Shown one piece after another: positions 43,543 through 53,191 of a stretch of DNA of 64,000 nucleotides (its first letter is position 1; each line of letters opens with the position of its first letter). The stretch covers positions 11,775 through 75,774 of the forward strand of contig CAPAOL010000012.1 of NCBI GenBank assembly GCA_948579315.1, written 5' to 3'. This DNA comes from an uncultured Phocaeicola sp. (GTDB lineage Bacteria > Bacteroidota > Bacteroidia > Bacteroidales > Bacteroidaceae). Below the pieces are notes generated by a model, which searched no databases, was not told the origin of the DNA, and saw only the letters and a program-made list of their open reading frames with translations. The position numbers and the translations under genes were made by a program.

Positions 43543-45198
43543 TCACTCTGACATTTTCTTTTTTAGACGCGATTTCCTTTGATTGAGGGCTACCGTATCC
43601 GTATGTCCGAAACATAAAGAAATGGCCAACGGAGAAATACCCGCTTCTTGCAGGCAAAGGACCAACAAGTCATCCTCCGTCAGTTGGGAGTATTGTGCTT
43701 GCAAAGGAGAAATATAATCAGCATAGATCTCAAATACTGTTTTCTTTAGTTTTTCACGTTCTACATCTGTCATTACTTTTCGTGCCTTTTTATCCACTTC
43801 CTTTTGTTCGGATAAGGACATCACTTTTTTATATATAGGAGTCTGCCAAAACGTCCATGTGCGAAGTTCCAGCTTTTCTTGCTTCAACTGAGCAATCAAT
43901 CGTTCTTTTTTATCGATTTCATCAAGATTTTGGTTCTCTCTGTCTTGCAACAGTGCAAGAGTTAATTCATTTTCCTCTATACGTTGTTGCATCATATCCT
44001 GCTTCTCATGGGCATATTGCAATGACTGCCGATAGAGTGCCTGCTGGTTATTTTTCTTATTTATCCAACGTTGGTAAATCAAAGCAACGACAAAGCAAAT
44101 AATAACGGATACAAAGACAATCCATCTTATAATCCTTTTGGATTTTATCTGTTCATCCTTTACTCTTAATTCCGTCTGATGTTTATAGACTAAATGTTGC
44201 ACTTCCGTCAATAGCTCACTGTTATCTAATGAGTCCTGAACCATAACAAACGTATCCAGATAGTGATAGGCAGACTTAAAATTTCCTAGTTCAGCCTCCA
44301 TTACGGCAAGTGACCAGTAGGGTATAGAGCGAGATGGAGAAAGAAACAAACTCTTTTCTAAATAATGGCGTGCTGAATCATATTGTTCCAAATCAACATA
44401 TAAATCCCCCATATTATAATAAGCATCTGCTTTTCCATTCCCATAAGATAAATGCTGTAAAACCTTATGCGCATAAACAACAGCCGAATCGACATTTTCA
44501 AAGTGTCTATAACAAATGCTCAAATTATGCCAAGAAGTAAGTATCATGCTTCTATCTTTAGAACGCATGGCATACTTCACAGCTTTGCGCTGATAGGTTA
44601 TGGCAGAATCCTGCATATTTCTCATGCCATAAATATATCCTATATTAATATAAGCAATGGCAGTATCTTTAGCATCAAAAGAATAATGAAGAGATTGGTG
44701 CAACACCTCCAATGCCTTGTCATTCAATTCACAATTCCCATACCACAATCCCAGCGCACTATAAATTAATCTTCTATATTTTGTATCTACCGGATAATCC
44801 TGCAATATTTCCAATGCCTTCAAATTCATCTCTATCGCTGCCTTTTCATCATCCATCTCTGCCAGCAGCCTTCCCTTATACATCAATGCCACAGCCTTCT
44901 CCCTATCATCATCTCCATAATAATCCAAGGCGAAATTCAATAAGGAATCGCAAGGCAATAAGGGTAGTTTGTTCTTGTCCGTAGCCTCAGCCAGCAACAA
45001 AGCATAGTATGCCTTGTCTACTTCCGGCAAATCCTCTAAAACAGATATATTTTTTAAAATAGTCAATGCACTGTCCGGCTTCATTTCCAACAAAGAATCT
45101 ACTTGCTGTAACATCGGATTGGAAGAATGGTGGTTACAGGCAAACAAACAGACAGCCAGCAAACTGACGAAATTTAAATATATAATAAATGAACGCAT
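43543..45198 (-). CDS. Membrane-anchored TPR protein with C-terminal regulator-like domain (copy 1)
   Basis: The 551-residue protein starts with a lipobox-like signal (SLLAVCLFAC). Residues about 25-330 form tetratricopeptide repeats, including several AIAYINIGYIYG- and AYYNMGDLYVDL-like units. A membrane segment lies near 355-378 (IVFVSVIICFVVALIY), then a coiled coil (about 390-460) and a C-terminal domain (LTEDDLLVLCLQEAGISPL, then AISLCFGHTDTVALNQRKSRLKKK) that looks like a small winged-helix or LuxR-like unit. The layout suggests a periplasmic sensor linked to a cytoplasmic effector. The ATG at 45198 is used because a -7 element covers the earlier frame. Paralogous to the next gene upstream. 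Confidence 0.75.
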   Translation of the reverse strand: MRSFIIYLNFVSLLAVCLFACNHHSSNPMLQQVDSLLEMKPDSALTILKNISVLEDLPEVDKAYYALLLAEATDKNKLPLLPCDSLLNFALDYYGDDDREKAVALMYKGRLLAEMDDEKAAIEMNLKALEILQDYPVDTKYRRLIYSALGLWYGNCELNDKALEVLHQSLHYSFDAKDTAIAYINIGYIYGMRNMQDSAITYQRKAVKYAMRSKDRSMILTSWHNLSICYRHFENVDSAVVYAHKVLQHLSYGNGKADAYYNMGDLYVDLEQYDSARHYLEKSLFLSPSRSIPYWSLAVMEAELGNFKSAYHYLDTFVMVQDSLDNSELLTEVQHLVYKHQTELRVKDEQIKSKRIIRWIVFVSVIICFVVALIYQRWINKKNNQQALYRQSLQYAHEKQDMMQQRIEENELTLALLQDRENQNLDEIDKKERLIAQLKQEKLELRTWTFWQTPIYKKVMSLSEQKEVDKKARKVMTDVEREKLKKTVFEIYADYISPLQAQYSQLTEDDLLVLCLQEAGISPLAISLCFGHTDTVALNQRKSRLKKKMSE

Positions 45199-45227
45199 AG
45201 TGATTTTGTCTTTTAGCTTTCTACGCA

Positions 45228-45235
45228 CAAAGATA
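45228..45235 (-). promoter_or_regulatory. -7 element of TPR regulator copy 1
   Basis: TATCTTTG on the minus strand, 30 bases ahead of the ATG at 45198. It lies exactly on an alternative in-frame start at 45228 and so argues against it. Confidence 0.5.
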
Positions 45236-45306
45236 GCAAAATGCCTTTATAACCTGATATACAAACATCTATTAAAAAAACATTATGCAAATTCTGTAAC
45301 ACACAG

Positions 45307-46974
45307 TTATTCCATCTTACTTTTCATACGATATTTGCGTTGCGCTACAATCTGTGCATCATTATTACCAAAGCATAAAGCGATGGCAAAAGGAGATAAA
45401 TCCGCCAATTGCAGACATAGCAAAAGGACATCATCTTCGTTCAACTTGGGATACCGGGTATGCAGTTGCTCTATGTAATCAGCATAAATCTGTCCTATAA
45501 TCACTCTGAGTTGGCGTTGCTCAGCATTGGTGAGCACTGCAATACGCTCTTTGTGATGCTTTTGCTGGTTGGCCAGTTTGTCTATTTTCGTATAGAGGGC
45601 ACTTTGCCGGAACAACCAGTTGCGCAATTTCTCCTTCTCCATCTTCATGGCCTCTATAGCCCGTTCCTTCTCTTCTATTTCCTCGACACGGCTTTCTTGT
45701 TTCTGTTTCAATTCGGCTATCACCTCTTCATGTTGAGCAATATTCTGCTGCATATCCATCAGGTTCTGTTTCAGCTTCTGCAACAGATATTTATAATTGG
45801 ATTGCTGTATCTTCTTGTTCTTCAGTATCTGTTGATAAATAATCACAATGACCAGCAGCAACACCACAGCTATCATCGCAATGGTGTATATCCTCCGTTT
45901 AGCCTTGAACTGTTCTTTCCTTACTTGCGCGTCGGCATTCCAACGATAGGTCTTCTTCTCCAGTTCCGTAGCCACATTGGTGGAATAGATAGAATCTTCC
46001 AACTGGGTGCTGATTTCCAGATATTCCAAAGCTTTCTCCACATTTCCCTGCTGCTTGGCTATGGCATACAAGTCAAAGAAAGAGAGATACCGGATATGAA
46101 TATCGACAGCTTCCTTGCTTCGGTTCAAATAATAAAGAGCCGAATCAAGCTGCCCGTTATTATAATAAAATTCCCCTAGATTCCAAAGACACTGCAAGCT
46201 GTCTTCTCTAAGACGACAGGCATCGTATGCCCTTTTCAGACAAATAATAGCTATACTGTTCCGTCCTGTACGTCCGCATAAATCCCCTATATTTCCATAA
46301 AGAGAATGCAAAAGGAAACTATCAGTAGAAAGAGAAAGCTGCAAAGCGCGTTGCTGACAGATAAAAGCGGAGTCTATATTTCCATACCCGATGTAAGCTA
46401 CCCCCAGGTTGCTGAGTGAACTGATGAAATGACGGTTATGCCGTGCCAGCGAATCATTATAACAAGCCTTGACATACATATCTTTGGCCTGTGCGTACAA
46501 GTTCTGTTTGCCATACAGCCCACCCAACATATTATATACAAACCCTTTCCAATAGAATTCGCATGGATAGGCGGAAAGAATTTCAAGCGCCATACGGTAA
46601 CTTTTCAAGGCATCGGCATAGTTTTCCATTTCCTGTTGCACTTTACCCTTATACAGAAGAGCTATGGCATGTTCTTTGGCTTCTTCATGATATACATGGA
46701 GAGCAAAATTCAATAATGAGTCACAAGGAAGCAGTGAATAACCATTTTTATCCGCAGCCTCAGCCAGCAGCAAAGCGTAACCGGCCTTGTCTTCCGGGCT
46801 CATACCGGTTAGGGAAGAGATGGATTTCAATAATGAAAACGCACTGTCGGAATGTTCTTCCATCAAGTATCCGGCTTGCCGCAAAGCAGGATGTTCCGTG
46901 CGCTGCAAAGTACAGGAAAGACCAAGCCAACATAGAAGGCAAACAATACCCAACTGTTTTATATAAACATACAT
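45307..46974 (-). CDS. Membrane-anchored TPR protein with C-terminal regulator-like domain (copy 2)
   Basis: The 555-residue protein has the same plan as copy 1: N-terminal signal with Cys21 (CWLGLSC), TPR repeats to about 330, a membrane segment (IAMIAVVLLLVIVIIYQQIL, about 365-385), a coiled coil (about 395-460) and the C-terminal LNEDDVLLLCLQLADLSPFA unit followed by IALCFGNNDAQ and basic residues. The N-terminal blocks (DSLLNFALHVYHEEAKEHAI against DSLLNFALDYYGDDDREKAV) and the C-terminal domains are clearly homologous to copy 1, so these are diverged tandem duplicates. Target genes may be the neighbouring secreted protein and beta-barrels; this is inference. A -7 element TATCTTTG is at 47008-47001. 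Confidence 0.75.
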   Translation of the reverse strand: MYVYIKQLGIVCLLCWLGLSCTLQRTEHPALRQAGYLMEEHSDSAFSLLKSISSLTGMSPEDKAGYALLLAEAADKNGYSLLPCDSLLNFALHVYHEEAKEHAIALLYKGKVQQEMENYADALKSYRMALEILSAYPCEFYWKGFVYNMLGGLYGKQNLYAQAKDMYVKACYNDSLARHNRHFISSLSNLGVAYIGYGNIDSAFICQQRALQLSLSTDSFLLHSLYGNIGDLCGRTGRNSIAIICLKRAYDACRLREDSLQCLWNLGEFYYNNGQLDSALYYLNRSKEAVDIHIRYLSFFDLYAIAKQQGNVEKALEYLEISTQLEDSIYSTNVATELEKKTYRWNADAQVRKEQFKAKRRIYTIAMIAVVLLLVIVIIYQQILKNKKIQQSNYKYLLQKLKQNLMDMQQNIAQHEEVIAELKQKQESRVEEIEEKERAIEAMKMEKEKLRNWLFRQSALYTKIDKLANQQKHHKERIAVLTNAEQRQLRVIIGQIYADYIEQLHTRYPKLNEDDVLLLCLQLADLSPFAIALCFGNNDAQIVAQRKYRMKSKME

Positions 46975-47016
46975 GCAACTCTATTTTTATTCTCCGGTGA
47001 CAAAGATACAGAAAAC

Positions 47017-47604
47017 TCAGAACTTATATCCTACACCGGCCGATAAACTGACACTTCGCCCGAAAGGTCTCTTACGAAGAGAACACTTACCATCGATAGT
47101 GTAAATGAAATGCTCGGATTCCAATGAAACCCCGGCCCTTCCGCCGTAAGTAAAATGATCTGGAAAATCCTGATGCCACCAGCCCAAACTAGAATGCATT
47201 CCGTTGCCATAGGCGTAATCAATGGATTTATCCCTGCCAAACATAGCATAGGACAGATACGGTCCCGCATTGATGCGCAAATTCCATTTGTTATTCAAAG
47301 CAACATTATAAGAAGCAAGGATAGGAAGCTCCAAATTGAATTTACTAAAAAAAGAATCGGTACCAAGTCTTGTCTTGGATCTGAATTCTTCATAAGTAAA
47401 TAATAATTGTGGTTGTACATACCATGAGTTTTTAACATGAACGTCATACATTCCTCCGGCATAACCGCCCAGGCTGAAGCGTGCATCCCTGGACAGAGAT
47501 TTAGAAAAAAGTCCGCCTCCTACAATACCCCAGCTATTCTGTGCGGAAGCGGGAAGAATAAAGCAGGCTAAAAGCATGCAAAGTAGAATTTGTTTTATTT
47601 TCAT
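47017..47604 (-). CDS. Outer membrane beta-barrel (porin-like) protein
   Basis: The 195-residue protein has a signal peptide (cleaved near ASAQ, residue 22) and about eight amphipathic strands, beginning NSWGIVGGGLFSKSL and ending SLSAGVGYKF with the C-terminal Phe typical of outer membrane barrels. It belongs to the PF13568/OMP_b-brl_2-like group; role unknown. It is directly upstream of TPR copy 2 with 42 bp between, including a separate -7 element, so co-transcription is uncertain. Confidence 0.77.
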   Translation of the reverse strand: MKIKQILLCMLLACFILPASAQNSWGIVGGGLFSKSLSRDARFSLGGYAGGMYDVHVKNSWYVQPQLLFTYEEFRSKTRLGTDSFFSKFNLELPILASYNVALNNKWNLRINAGPYLSYAMFGRDKSIDYAYGNGMHSSLGWWHQDFPDHFTYGGRAGVSLESEHFIYTIDGKCSLRKRPFGRSVSLSAGVGYKF

Positions 47605-47761
47605 CGGGTTTGTTGCTTAAGTTTAATAATGCAAAGTAAGGTATAAAGCCCTTTTCATGAAAATAAAACAGATAACATTTACCGCATATAAAACTTTGAT
47701 AATAAACAATATAACACTATTAAAGATAACATTCGGAGAAATTTCACTCCTATTGGGCATA

Positions 47762-47784
47762 GGGACAGGTCTAAAACCTGCCCC
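47762..47784. repeat. Hairpin element between the barrel and hexosaminidase genes
   Basis: GGGACAGGT and ACCTGCCCC form a 9-bp stem with one mismatch around CTAAA. It lies in the gap downstream of the hexosaminidase gene and resembles short dispersed GC-rich palindromes seen between Bacteroides genes. Confidence 0.45.
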
Positions 47785-47810
47785 TACACAGCAAGAGAAA
47801 GAAATATCTT

Positions 47811-49790
47811 TTATTGCGTGCAATTTATATTCCGCAACTTCCCTCTGAACCCATTCTGCACATCCCCAATCTGCCGCATGGGAAACACCAAAGTTTCCTG
47901 CATATACATCTTGTCCTTGCGTTTATGAGTATAGTTGTAAAACTGCTTGACACGTCCTTCCAAACGTTCCGCTTTCTCACCGTTTATGTAAAGAGTAGTA
48001 CCTTTGTGGTTTCCCTCTATGCGTACCTTCGTCCATGCTCCGGCAGGCAGTGTGGCAGCGTGGAATACAAACGTATAGCCGTCACGGCTGAAAGCCAATT
48101 TTCCCTTATTTTCCCAATTAGCATATACGGTGGAATGAGGACCTTTAAACAAAATACCGTTGATATTTTGGTCTTTGTCCGGATTTATTTCAAATTCTAC
48201 CACGTATGGATAGCCTACCTCCGGCAACATAGTGGCAATGCTGTCCGTACCGTTCAAAGACAGTTCTTCATTCTGCCCCGGAAGGAGTACCTCACCCTGC
48301 ACACGCCCCAGCAGGTTGACACCGGGAGCTTCAGGCATCTGTTTGCACAATTCCTCAAATTCCTCGTAAGAAACCATTTCATTCTTCCCTCTCCACATCT
48401 TCTCGGCCAGTACCTGAGCGGCCGGGAATGTACGGAAATGCACATCCTGTTGTGACACACCGTTACCACAATGGTCATTCCATACGGCAAACATACCTCC
48501 CAACAGTCCCGGAGTTCCTTCAGGCAACTCTTCCTTAGGATTCACTTTACCCACACGCCATTGCTCATACAGCCATTTCGTGTCCAGGAAATCACGATAA
48601 TATCCGGCAGCCGGAACAATATAAAGATAAGCATCACACGTATTGATAATCTTATATCCGTCTTTCAAAGAAGCATTAGGATCAATCCAATCGTATGACC
48701 AGGCATTAATAGTTACATTATCCGCTTTCACCGGAGTGCTTCCTTTCAACCAGCGCAGTGCTCCCCACATACGGACATTCTTCCTGTATTTCTCTACATA
48801 CTTCAGATACCGGTCTGTAAAATAGCGGAATTTCTCAGCTTCCTTGACATTGTACTCGTCTGTACCGATATGTACATCGGGACCTATGAAAACCGGTTTC
48901 TCACCAGAAAGATACTCATCCAGCAAAGAATCTACAAAACGATAGGTTTCCTCCTTGTACAAATCCAAATGATCCATTCCATATTTATCACTGCCTATCT
49001 CGGGTTTATAATGTGTAAAGGCCAATGAATGAGCCGGAATATCAATCTCCGGAATCACATTCACACCATATTCCATGCCCAGACGTTGCAGGTCGGTGAA
49101 TTCTTTCTTGGTATAAGAACCATCCTTGGCGGTCAGCCCCGGAAAACGCTCACTCTCCAGGCGGAAAGCAGCATAGGTCTTGTTCCAGTCGTTATCAAAG
49201 AACTGTACAAAACCATTGTCATTGAGATGAATCTGGAATTCATTCAGTTTATAGAACGATAGTATTTTGACATATTGCCGCAGGAAATCCATTGTGAAGA
49301 ACTTACGGCCCACATCCAGCATGAAGCCACGACTGGGATATTGCGGCCAGTCACGGGCAACTCCTTTGGGCAACTGTCCTTTTTCATTATAAAGAATCTG
49401 CAACAAACTCCGGGTTCCCCAAAAGACTCCCTGACGAGCCGGTGCTTCAATACCGGCATAGCGTCCGGCAGTCAGCACATACCCTTCCTTTCCCAATTGT
49501 TTGTCGGGTTTCATCAATGAAAGATAAATATCATTCTTTCCCGGTTTCCCGGTCCTAATGGTGTAGTTCCAATCCAACAGATCTTTCAAGTCCTGTGCCA
49601 GCACAGTCGCCACACTTTTCAGTGCCGCCTCATCGGCAGGAGCTACAACAATACTGCCTTCAGCAGGCAATACGAGTTTTCCACTTCCCCCCTTCCACTC
49701 TTGCAGGGCGGGAATTACTTTCGGACATGTTTCCTTGGCCGAAACACACAGACACAAGGCCAACATCCATAAGGTTAGTAAGTGTTTCAT
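47811..49790 (-). CDS. Beta-N-acetylhexosaminidase (GH20)
   Basis: The 659-residue protein has a signal peptide (MKHLLTLWMLALCLCVSA), the GH20b alpha/beta domain (about 22-145) and the GH20 TIM barrel (about 150-450; YPSRGFMLDVGRKFF, then EIDIPAHS). The catalytic Asp-Glu pair is in VHIGTDEYN (about 309-317), where many relatives have HIGGDE. The C-terminal part (about 500-655) looks like a concanavalin/LamG-type beta-sandwich. It would remove terminal GlcNAc or GalNAc from glycans such as host mucin O-glycans in the periplasm. No SusCD pair is adjacent. Confidence 0.88.
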   Translation of the reverse strand: MKHLLTLWMLALCLCVSAKETCPKVIPALQEWKGGSGKLVLPAEGSIVVAPADEAALKSVATVLAQDLKDLLDWNYTIRTGKPGKNDIYLSLMKPDKQLGKEGYVLTAGRYAGIEAPARQGVFWGTRSLLQILYNEKGQLPKGVARDWPQYPSRGFMLDVGRKFFTMDFLRQYVKILSFYKLNEFQIHLNDNGFVQFFDNDWNKTYAAFRLESERFPGLTAKDGSYTKKEFTDLQRLGMEYGVNVIPEIDIPAHSLAFTHYKPEIGSDKYGMDHLDLYKEETYRFVDSLLDEYLSGEKPVFIGPDVHIGTDEYNVKEAEKFRYFTDRYLKYVEKYRKNVRMWGALRWLKGSTPVKADNVTINAWSYDWIDPNASLKDGYKIINTCDAYLYIVPAAGYYRDFLDTKWLYEQWRVGKVNPKEELPEGTPGLLGGMFAVWNDHCGNGVSQQDVHFRTFPAAQVLAEKMWRGKNEMVSYEEFEELCKQMPEAPGVNLLGRVQGEVLLPGQNEELSLNGTDSIATMLPEVGYPYVVEFEINPDKDQNINGILFKGPHSTVYANWENKGKLAFSRDGYTFVFHAATLPAGAWTKVRIEGNHKGTTLYINGEKAERLEGRVKQFYNYTHKRKDKMYMQETLVFPMRQIGDVQNGFRGKLRNINCTQ

Positions 49791-49839
49791 GATAATGATT
49801 AATGGTTAGTAATTAACGGTTAATGAAAAATGAAGGCAT

Positions 49840-52452
49840 TTATTTGCCTTTTACTATCTTCTTGATATCATTCAGTTTATTCAATGCTTCAAGAGGGGTC
49901 AGATTATTGACATCCAAATTCAGAATCTCATCCCGTATCTGACTCAATACCGGATCATCCAACTGGAAGAAGCTGAGCTGCATTCCGCTCCGGCCGGACG
50001 CTATCTCAGCCGTAGGCTTGGCAATGCCCTGCTGGCGGTTGTCCGTTTCCAGTTGATGCAGAATATCATTGGCACGCTTCACGATGCTTTTCGGCATACC
50101 TGCCATCTTTGCCACATGAATACCGAAAGAATGTTCGCTGCCGCCACGTTCCAGTTTGCGCAGAAAAATCACTTTATTATCTATCTCCTTCACAGATACA
50201 TTGTAATTCTTGATGCGCTTGAAAGATTTCTCCATCTCGTTCAACTCATGATAATGGGTGGCAAACAACGTACGTGCCTTGGCTTTAGGATGCTCGTGAA
50301 TATGCTCCACAATAGCCCAAGCAATGGAAATACCATCATAAGTGGAGGTTCCCCGTCCCAACTCATCAAACAGCACCAAACTGCGGCTAGAGAGGTTGTT
50401 CAAAATATTTGCCGCCTCATTCATTTCAACCATAAAGGTAGATTCGCCCACAGAAATGTTATCGCTGGCTCCCACACGGGTGAATATTTTATCCACCATA
50501 CCGATCCGCGCACTTTCGGCAGGAACAAAACTACCCATCTGCGCCAACAAGGTAATCAGCGCAGTCTGGCGTAGCAAAGCCGACTTACCCGCCATATTGG
50601 GACCGGTAATGATAATGATTTGCTGGGTTTCCGAGTCCAGAAAGACATCATTGGCAATATACTTCTCCCCTACCGGAAGCTGCTTCTCGATGACAGGATG
50701 ACGGCCTTGCCTGATGTCAATCACCTCACTGTCCTCCACAACAGGACGGATATAATTGTTCTCTTTCGCCACATTGGCAAAAGCCAGCAGACAATCCAAT
50801 CGGGCAATCTGACTGGCATTAATCTGAATGGCTGGAATAAACTCTGCCAAAGCGACCACCAATTCGTTATAGAGCTTTGTTTCAAGCACTAAAATCTTAT
50901 CTTCGGCCCCCAAGATCTTTTCTTCGTATTCTTTCAGTTCCTGAGTAATATAGCGTTCCGCATTCACCAGCGTCTGTTTACGGATCCAGTCGGCAGGTAC
51001 CTTATCCTTATGCGTGTTACGCACCTCAATATAGTAACCGAACACATTGTTATAAGCAATTTTCAAGCTGGGAATGCCGGTCAGCTCACTTTCACGTTGC
51101 TGTACTTTGAGCAGATAATCCTTGCCGGAAAAAGCTATCTGCCGCAGTTCGTCCAGTTCCGCATTCACCCCGTCTGCTATCACACCGCCTTTATTCACCA
51201 GCAAAGGAGGATCATTCTTAACCTCTTTCGCTATTTTTTCACGGATAGACAGACATAAATTCAGTTGTTCCCCAATACGGCGGAGACTCCTGTTATCCGC
51301 ATTCAAACAGGCATTCTTAATCGGCTCTATGGCTTGCAAAGCTACTTTAAGTTGCACCACCTCGCGTGGAGAGATTCGTCCTACGGCAGCTTTCGAAACA
51401 ATACGTTCCAAATCTCCTATCAGATGTAATTTCTCTTCTATGAACTCTTTGAAATCCGGCTCGCGGAAGAAGTATTCCACTACATCCAGACGCTCATTGA
51501 CAGGCTTCTCATCTTTCAACGGAAAGACTACCCAGCGTTTTAGCAGACGGGCTCCCATAGGGCTGATAGTGCGGTCGATCACATCCAGCAGACTGGTTCC
51601 GCCCTCATTCATGCTACCTATGAGTTCCAAGCTCCGTACCGTGAATTTATCCAGCCGCACATAACGGTCTTCCTCTATACGGGAAAGAGAAGTTATATGG
51701 CCGATCTGATAATGCTGCGTCATATTGAGGTATTGCAAAATAGCTCCCGAAGCTACAATACCATTCTTAAGGTGCTCCACCCCGAAACCTTTTAAGTTCT
51801 TGGTCTCAAAGTGCTTCAACAGCTTCTCGCGTGAGGAACTTTCATTAAACACCCAGTCATCCAACTCAAAAGTAAAGAACTTGCTTCCGAAATTTCCTTC
51901 AAACATTCCCCGTTTACCACGTTCGAAAAGCACCTCTTTGGGGGCGAAATTATTTAACAACTTGTCTATATAGTCAAAAGGCCCCTCTGCGGTAAGGAAC
52001 TCACCGGTAGAGATATCAAGGAAGGCCACACCACAACTGGCTTTCCCAAAATGAACGGCAGCCAGAAAATTATTTTCTTTGTAAGAAAGAACATTGTCAT
52101 TGATGGCTACACCCGGAGTCACCAATTCGGTGATACCGCGCTTTACCAGTTTCTTGGTCATCTTGGGATCTTCCAATTGGTCACAAATGGCCACCCGCTT
52201 GCCGGCACGTACCAGTTTGGGCAAATACGTGTCCAATGCATGGAAAGGAAAGCCGGCCATTTCTACGCTCTTTGCCTGTCCATTGGCCCGCTTGGTCAGC
52301 GTAATACCCAAAATCTCTGAGGCAACAATAGCGTCTTCTGAATAAGTTTCATAAAAATCCCCGCACCTGAATAGCATAATCGCATCGGGATGCTTTGCCT
52401 TCAACTCAAAAAACTGCTTCATCATCGGGGTTAAAACTACATCATTTGCCAC
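49840..52452 (-). CDS. mutS: DNA mismatch repair protein MutS
   Basis: The 870-residue protein begins (GTG) VANDVVLTPMMKQF and has the mismatch-binding domain with the FxE-type motif (FRCGDFYETY, about 28-37), the connector, lever and clamp domains, and a C-terminal ABC ATPase with Walker A GPNMAGKSALL (about 613-623) and DELGRGTSTYDG (about 698-709). It recognises mismatches in new DNA. I chose the GTG at 52452; a -7 promoter element at 52496-52489 overlaps the upstream TTG alternative and so that start would not be in the mRNA. Confidence 0.94.
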   Translation of the reverse strand: MANDVVLTPMMKQFFELKAKHPDAIMLFRCGDFYETYSEDAIVASEILGITLTKRANGQAKSVEMAGFPFHALDTYLPKLVRAGKRVAICDQLEDPKMTKKLVKRGITELVTPGVAINDNVLSYKENNFLAAVHFGKASCGVAFLDISTGEFLTAEGPFDYIDKLLNNFAPKEVLFERGKRGMFEGNFGSKFFTFELDDWVFNESSSREKLLKHFETKNLKGFGVEHLKNGIVASGAILQYLNMTQHYQIGHITSLSRIEEDRYVRLDKFTVRSLELIGSMNEGGTSLLDVIDRTISPMGARLLKRWVVFPLKDEKPVNERLDVVEYFFREPDFKEFIEEKLHLIGDLERIVSKAAVGRISPREVVQLKVALQAIEPIKNACLNADNRSLRRIGEQLNLCLSIREKIAKEVKNDPPLLVNKGGVIADGVNAELDELRQIAFSGKDYLLKVQQRESELTGIPSLKIAYNNVFGYYIEVRNTHKDKVPADWIRKQTLVNAERYITQELKEYEEKILGAEDKILVLETKLYNELVVALAEFIPAIQINASQIARLDCLLAFANVAKENNYIRPVVEDSEVIDIRQGRHPVIEKQLPVGEKYIANDVFLDSETQQIIIITGPNMAGKSALLRQTALITLLAQMGSFVPAESARIGMVDKIFTRVGASDNISVGESTFMVEMNEAANILNNLSSRSLVLFDELGRGTSTYDGISIAWAIVEHIHEHPKAKARTLFATHYHELNEMEKSFKRIKNYNVSVKEIDNKVIFLRKLERGGSEHSFGIHVAKMAGMPKSIVKRANDILHQLETDNRQQGIAKPTAEIASGRSGMQLSFFQLDDPVLSQIRDEILNLDVNNLTPLEALNKLNDIKKIVKGK

Positions 52453-52488
52453 TGTATCGTCCTTTCTTTTTTTAATTAATATTTCTCG

Positions 52489-52496
52489 CAAAGATA
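52489..52496 (-). promoter_or_regulatory. -7 element of mutS
   Basis: TATCTTTG on the minus strand, predicting a start of transcription near 52482 and a leader of about 30 bases before the GTG at 52452. Confidence 0.55.
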
Positions 52497-52570
52497 ATAA
52501 TTAGCAAATTTAATCTGAAACAGTAAAAGAAAAAAATTATATCTTTGTACTAGCTAAAAATACGGAAACA

Positions 52571-53098
52571 ATGAAAAAAATAAAAGTAAACGAACTGACT
52601 GACAATCTGTTTGAGACAATCAGCAAGGAATGGATGTTGGTAACCGCCGGTACCAAAGACAAATTCAACACCATGACGGCAAACTGGGGAGGCACAGGGT
52701 TTCTGTGGAACCGTCCGGTAGCTTTTATCTTTATCCGCCCCGAACGTTATACCTTCGACTTTATAGAGCAGAACGATTATCTCACCCTCTCTTTTCTAGG
52801 CGAGGAGCATAAAGAAGTGCATAAAATATGCGGTTCTAAGTCGGGGCGTGACATGGACAAAGTAAAAGCGACAGGATTATCGCCCTTGTTCACCGAGAAC
52901 GGAAGCATCACTTTTGAGCAGGCGCGGCTGACTTTTGAATGCAAGAAACTGTATGCCGATCTGATCAAGCCCGAAAACTTTATCGACAAGAGCATTACAG
53001 ACAGATGGTACAGAGAATCGTACGGTGGTTTTCACAAGATGTATGTGGTGGAAATTGTAAATGTGCTGCCACCCTCTTTCGCAAACGCCCATGAATAG
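52571..53098 (+). CDS. Flavin reductase-like (FMN-binding split barrel) protein
   Basis: The 175-residue protein fits the flavin reductase-like domain family: TAGTKDKFNTMTANWGGTGF (about 25-44), then VAFIFIRPERYTFDFIE and YLTLSFLGE, the usual flavin phosphate and isoalloxazine contacts. It likely binds FMN and may reduce it with NAD(P)H or act as an oxidoreductase; substrate unknown. A -7 element TATCTTTG lies at 52540-52547. It is divergent from mutS. Confidence 0.83.
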   Translation: MKKIKVNELTDNLFETISKEWMLVTAGTKDKFNTMTANWGGTGFLWNRPVAFIFIRPERYTFDFIEQNDYLTLSFLGEEHKEVHKICGSKSGRDMDKVKATGLSPLFTENGSITFEQARLTFECKKLYADLIKPENFIDKSITDRWYRESYGGFHKMYVVEIVNVLPPSFANAHE

Positions 53099-53191
53099 GG
53101 CGTTTCATTCCTCCTTTTTTCCCTTCTTTTTCCAACAGAATTCCCCTTAGAGAATCTTCTTCAGAAACAGTTTTCCATCCTACTACCACCC

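Noticed and set aside
47657..47848. A 63-codon plus-strand frame between the beta-barrel and hexosaminidase genes.
   Set aside because: It runs through the hairpin element and into the convergent hexosaminidase gene; no family features.
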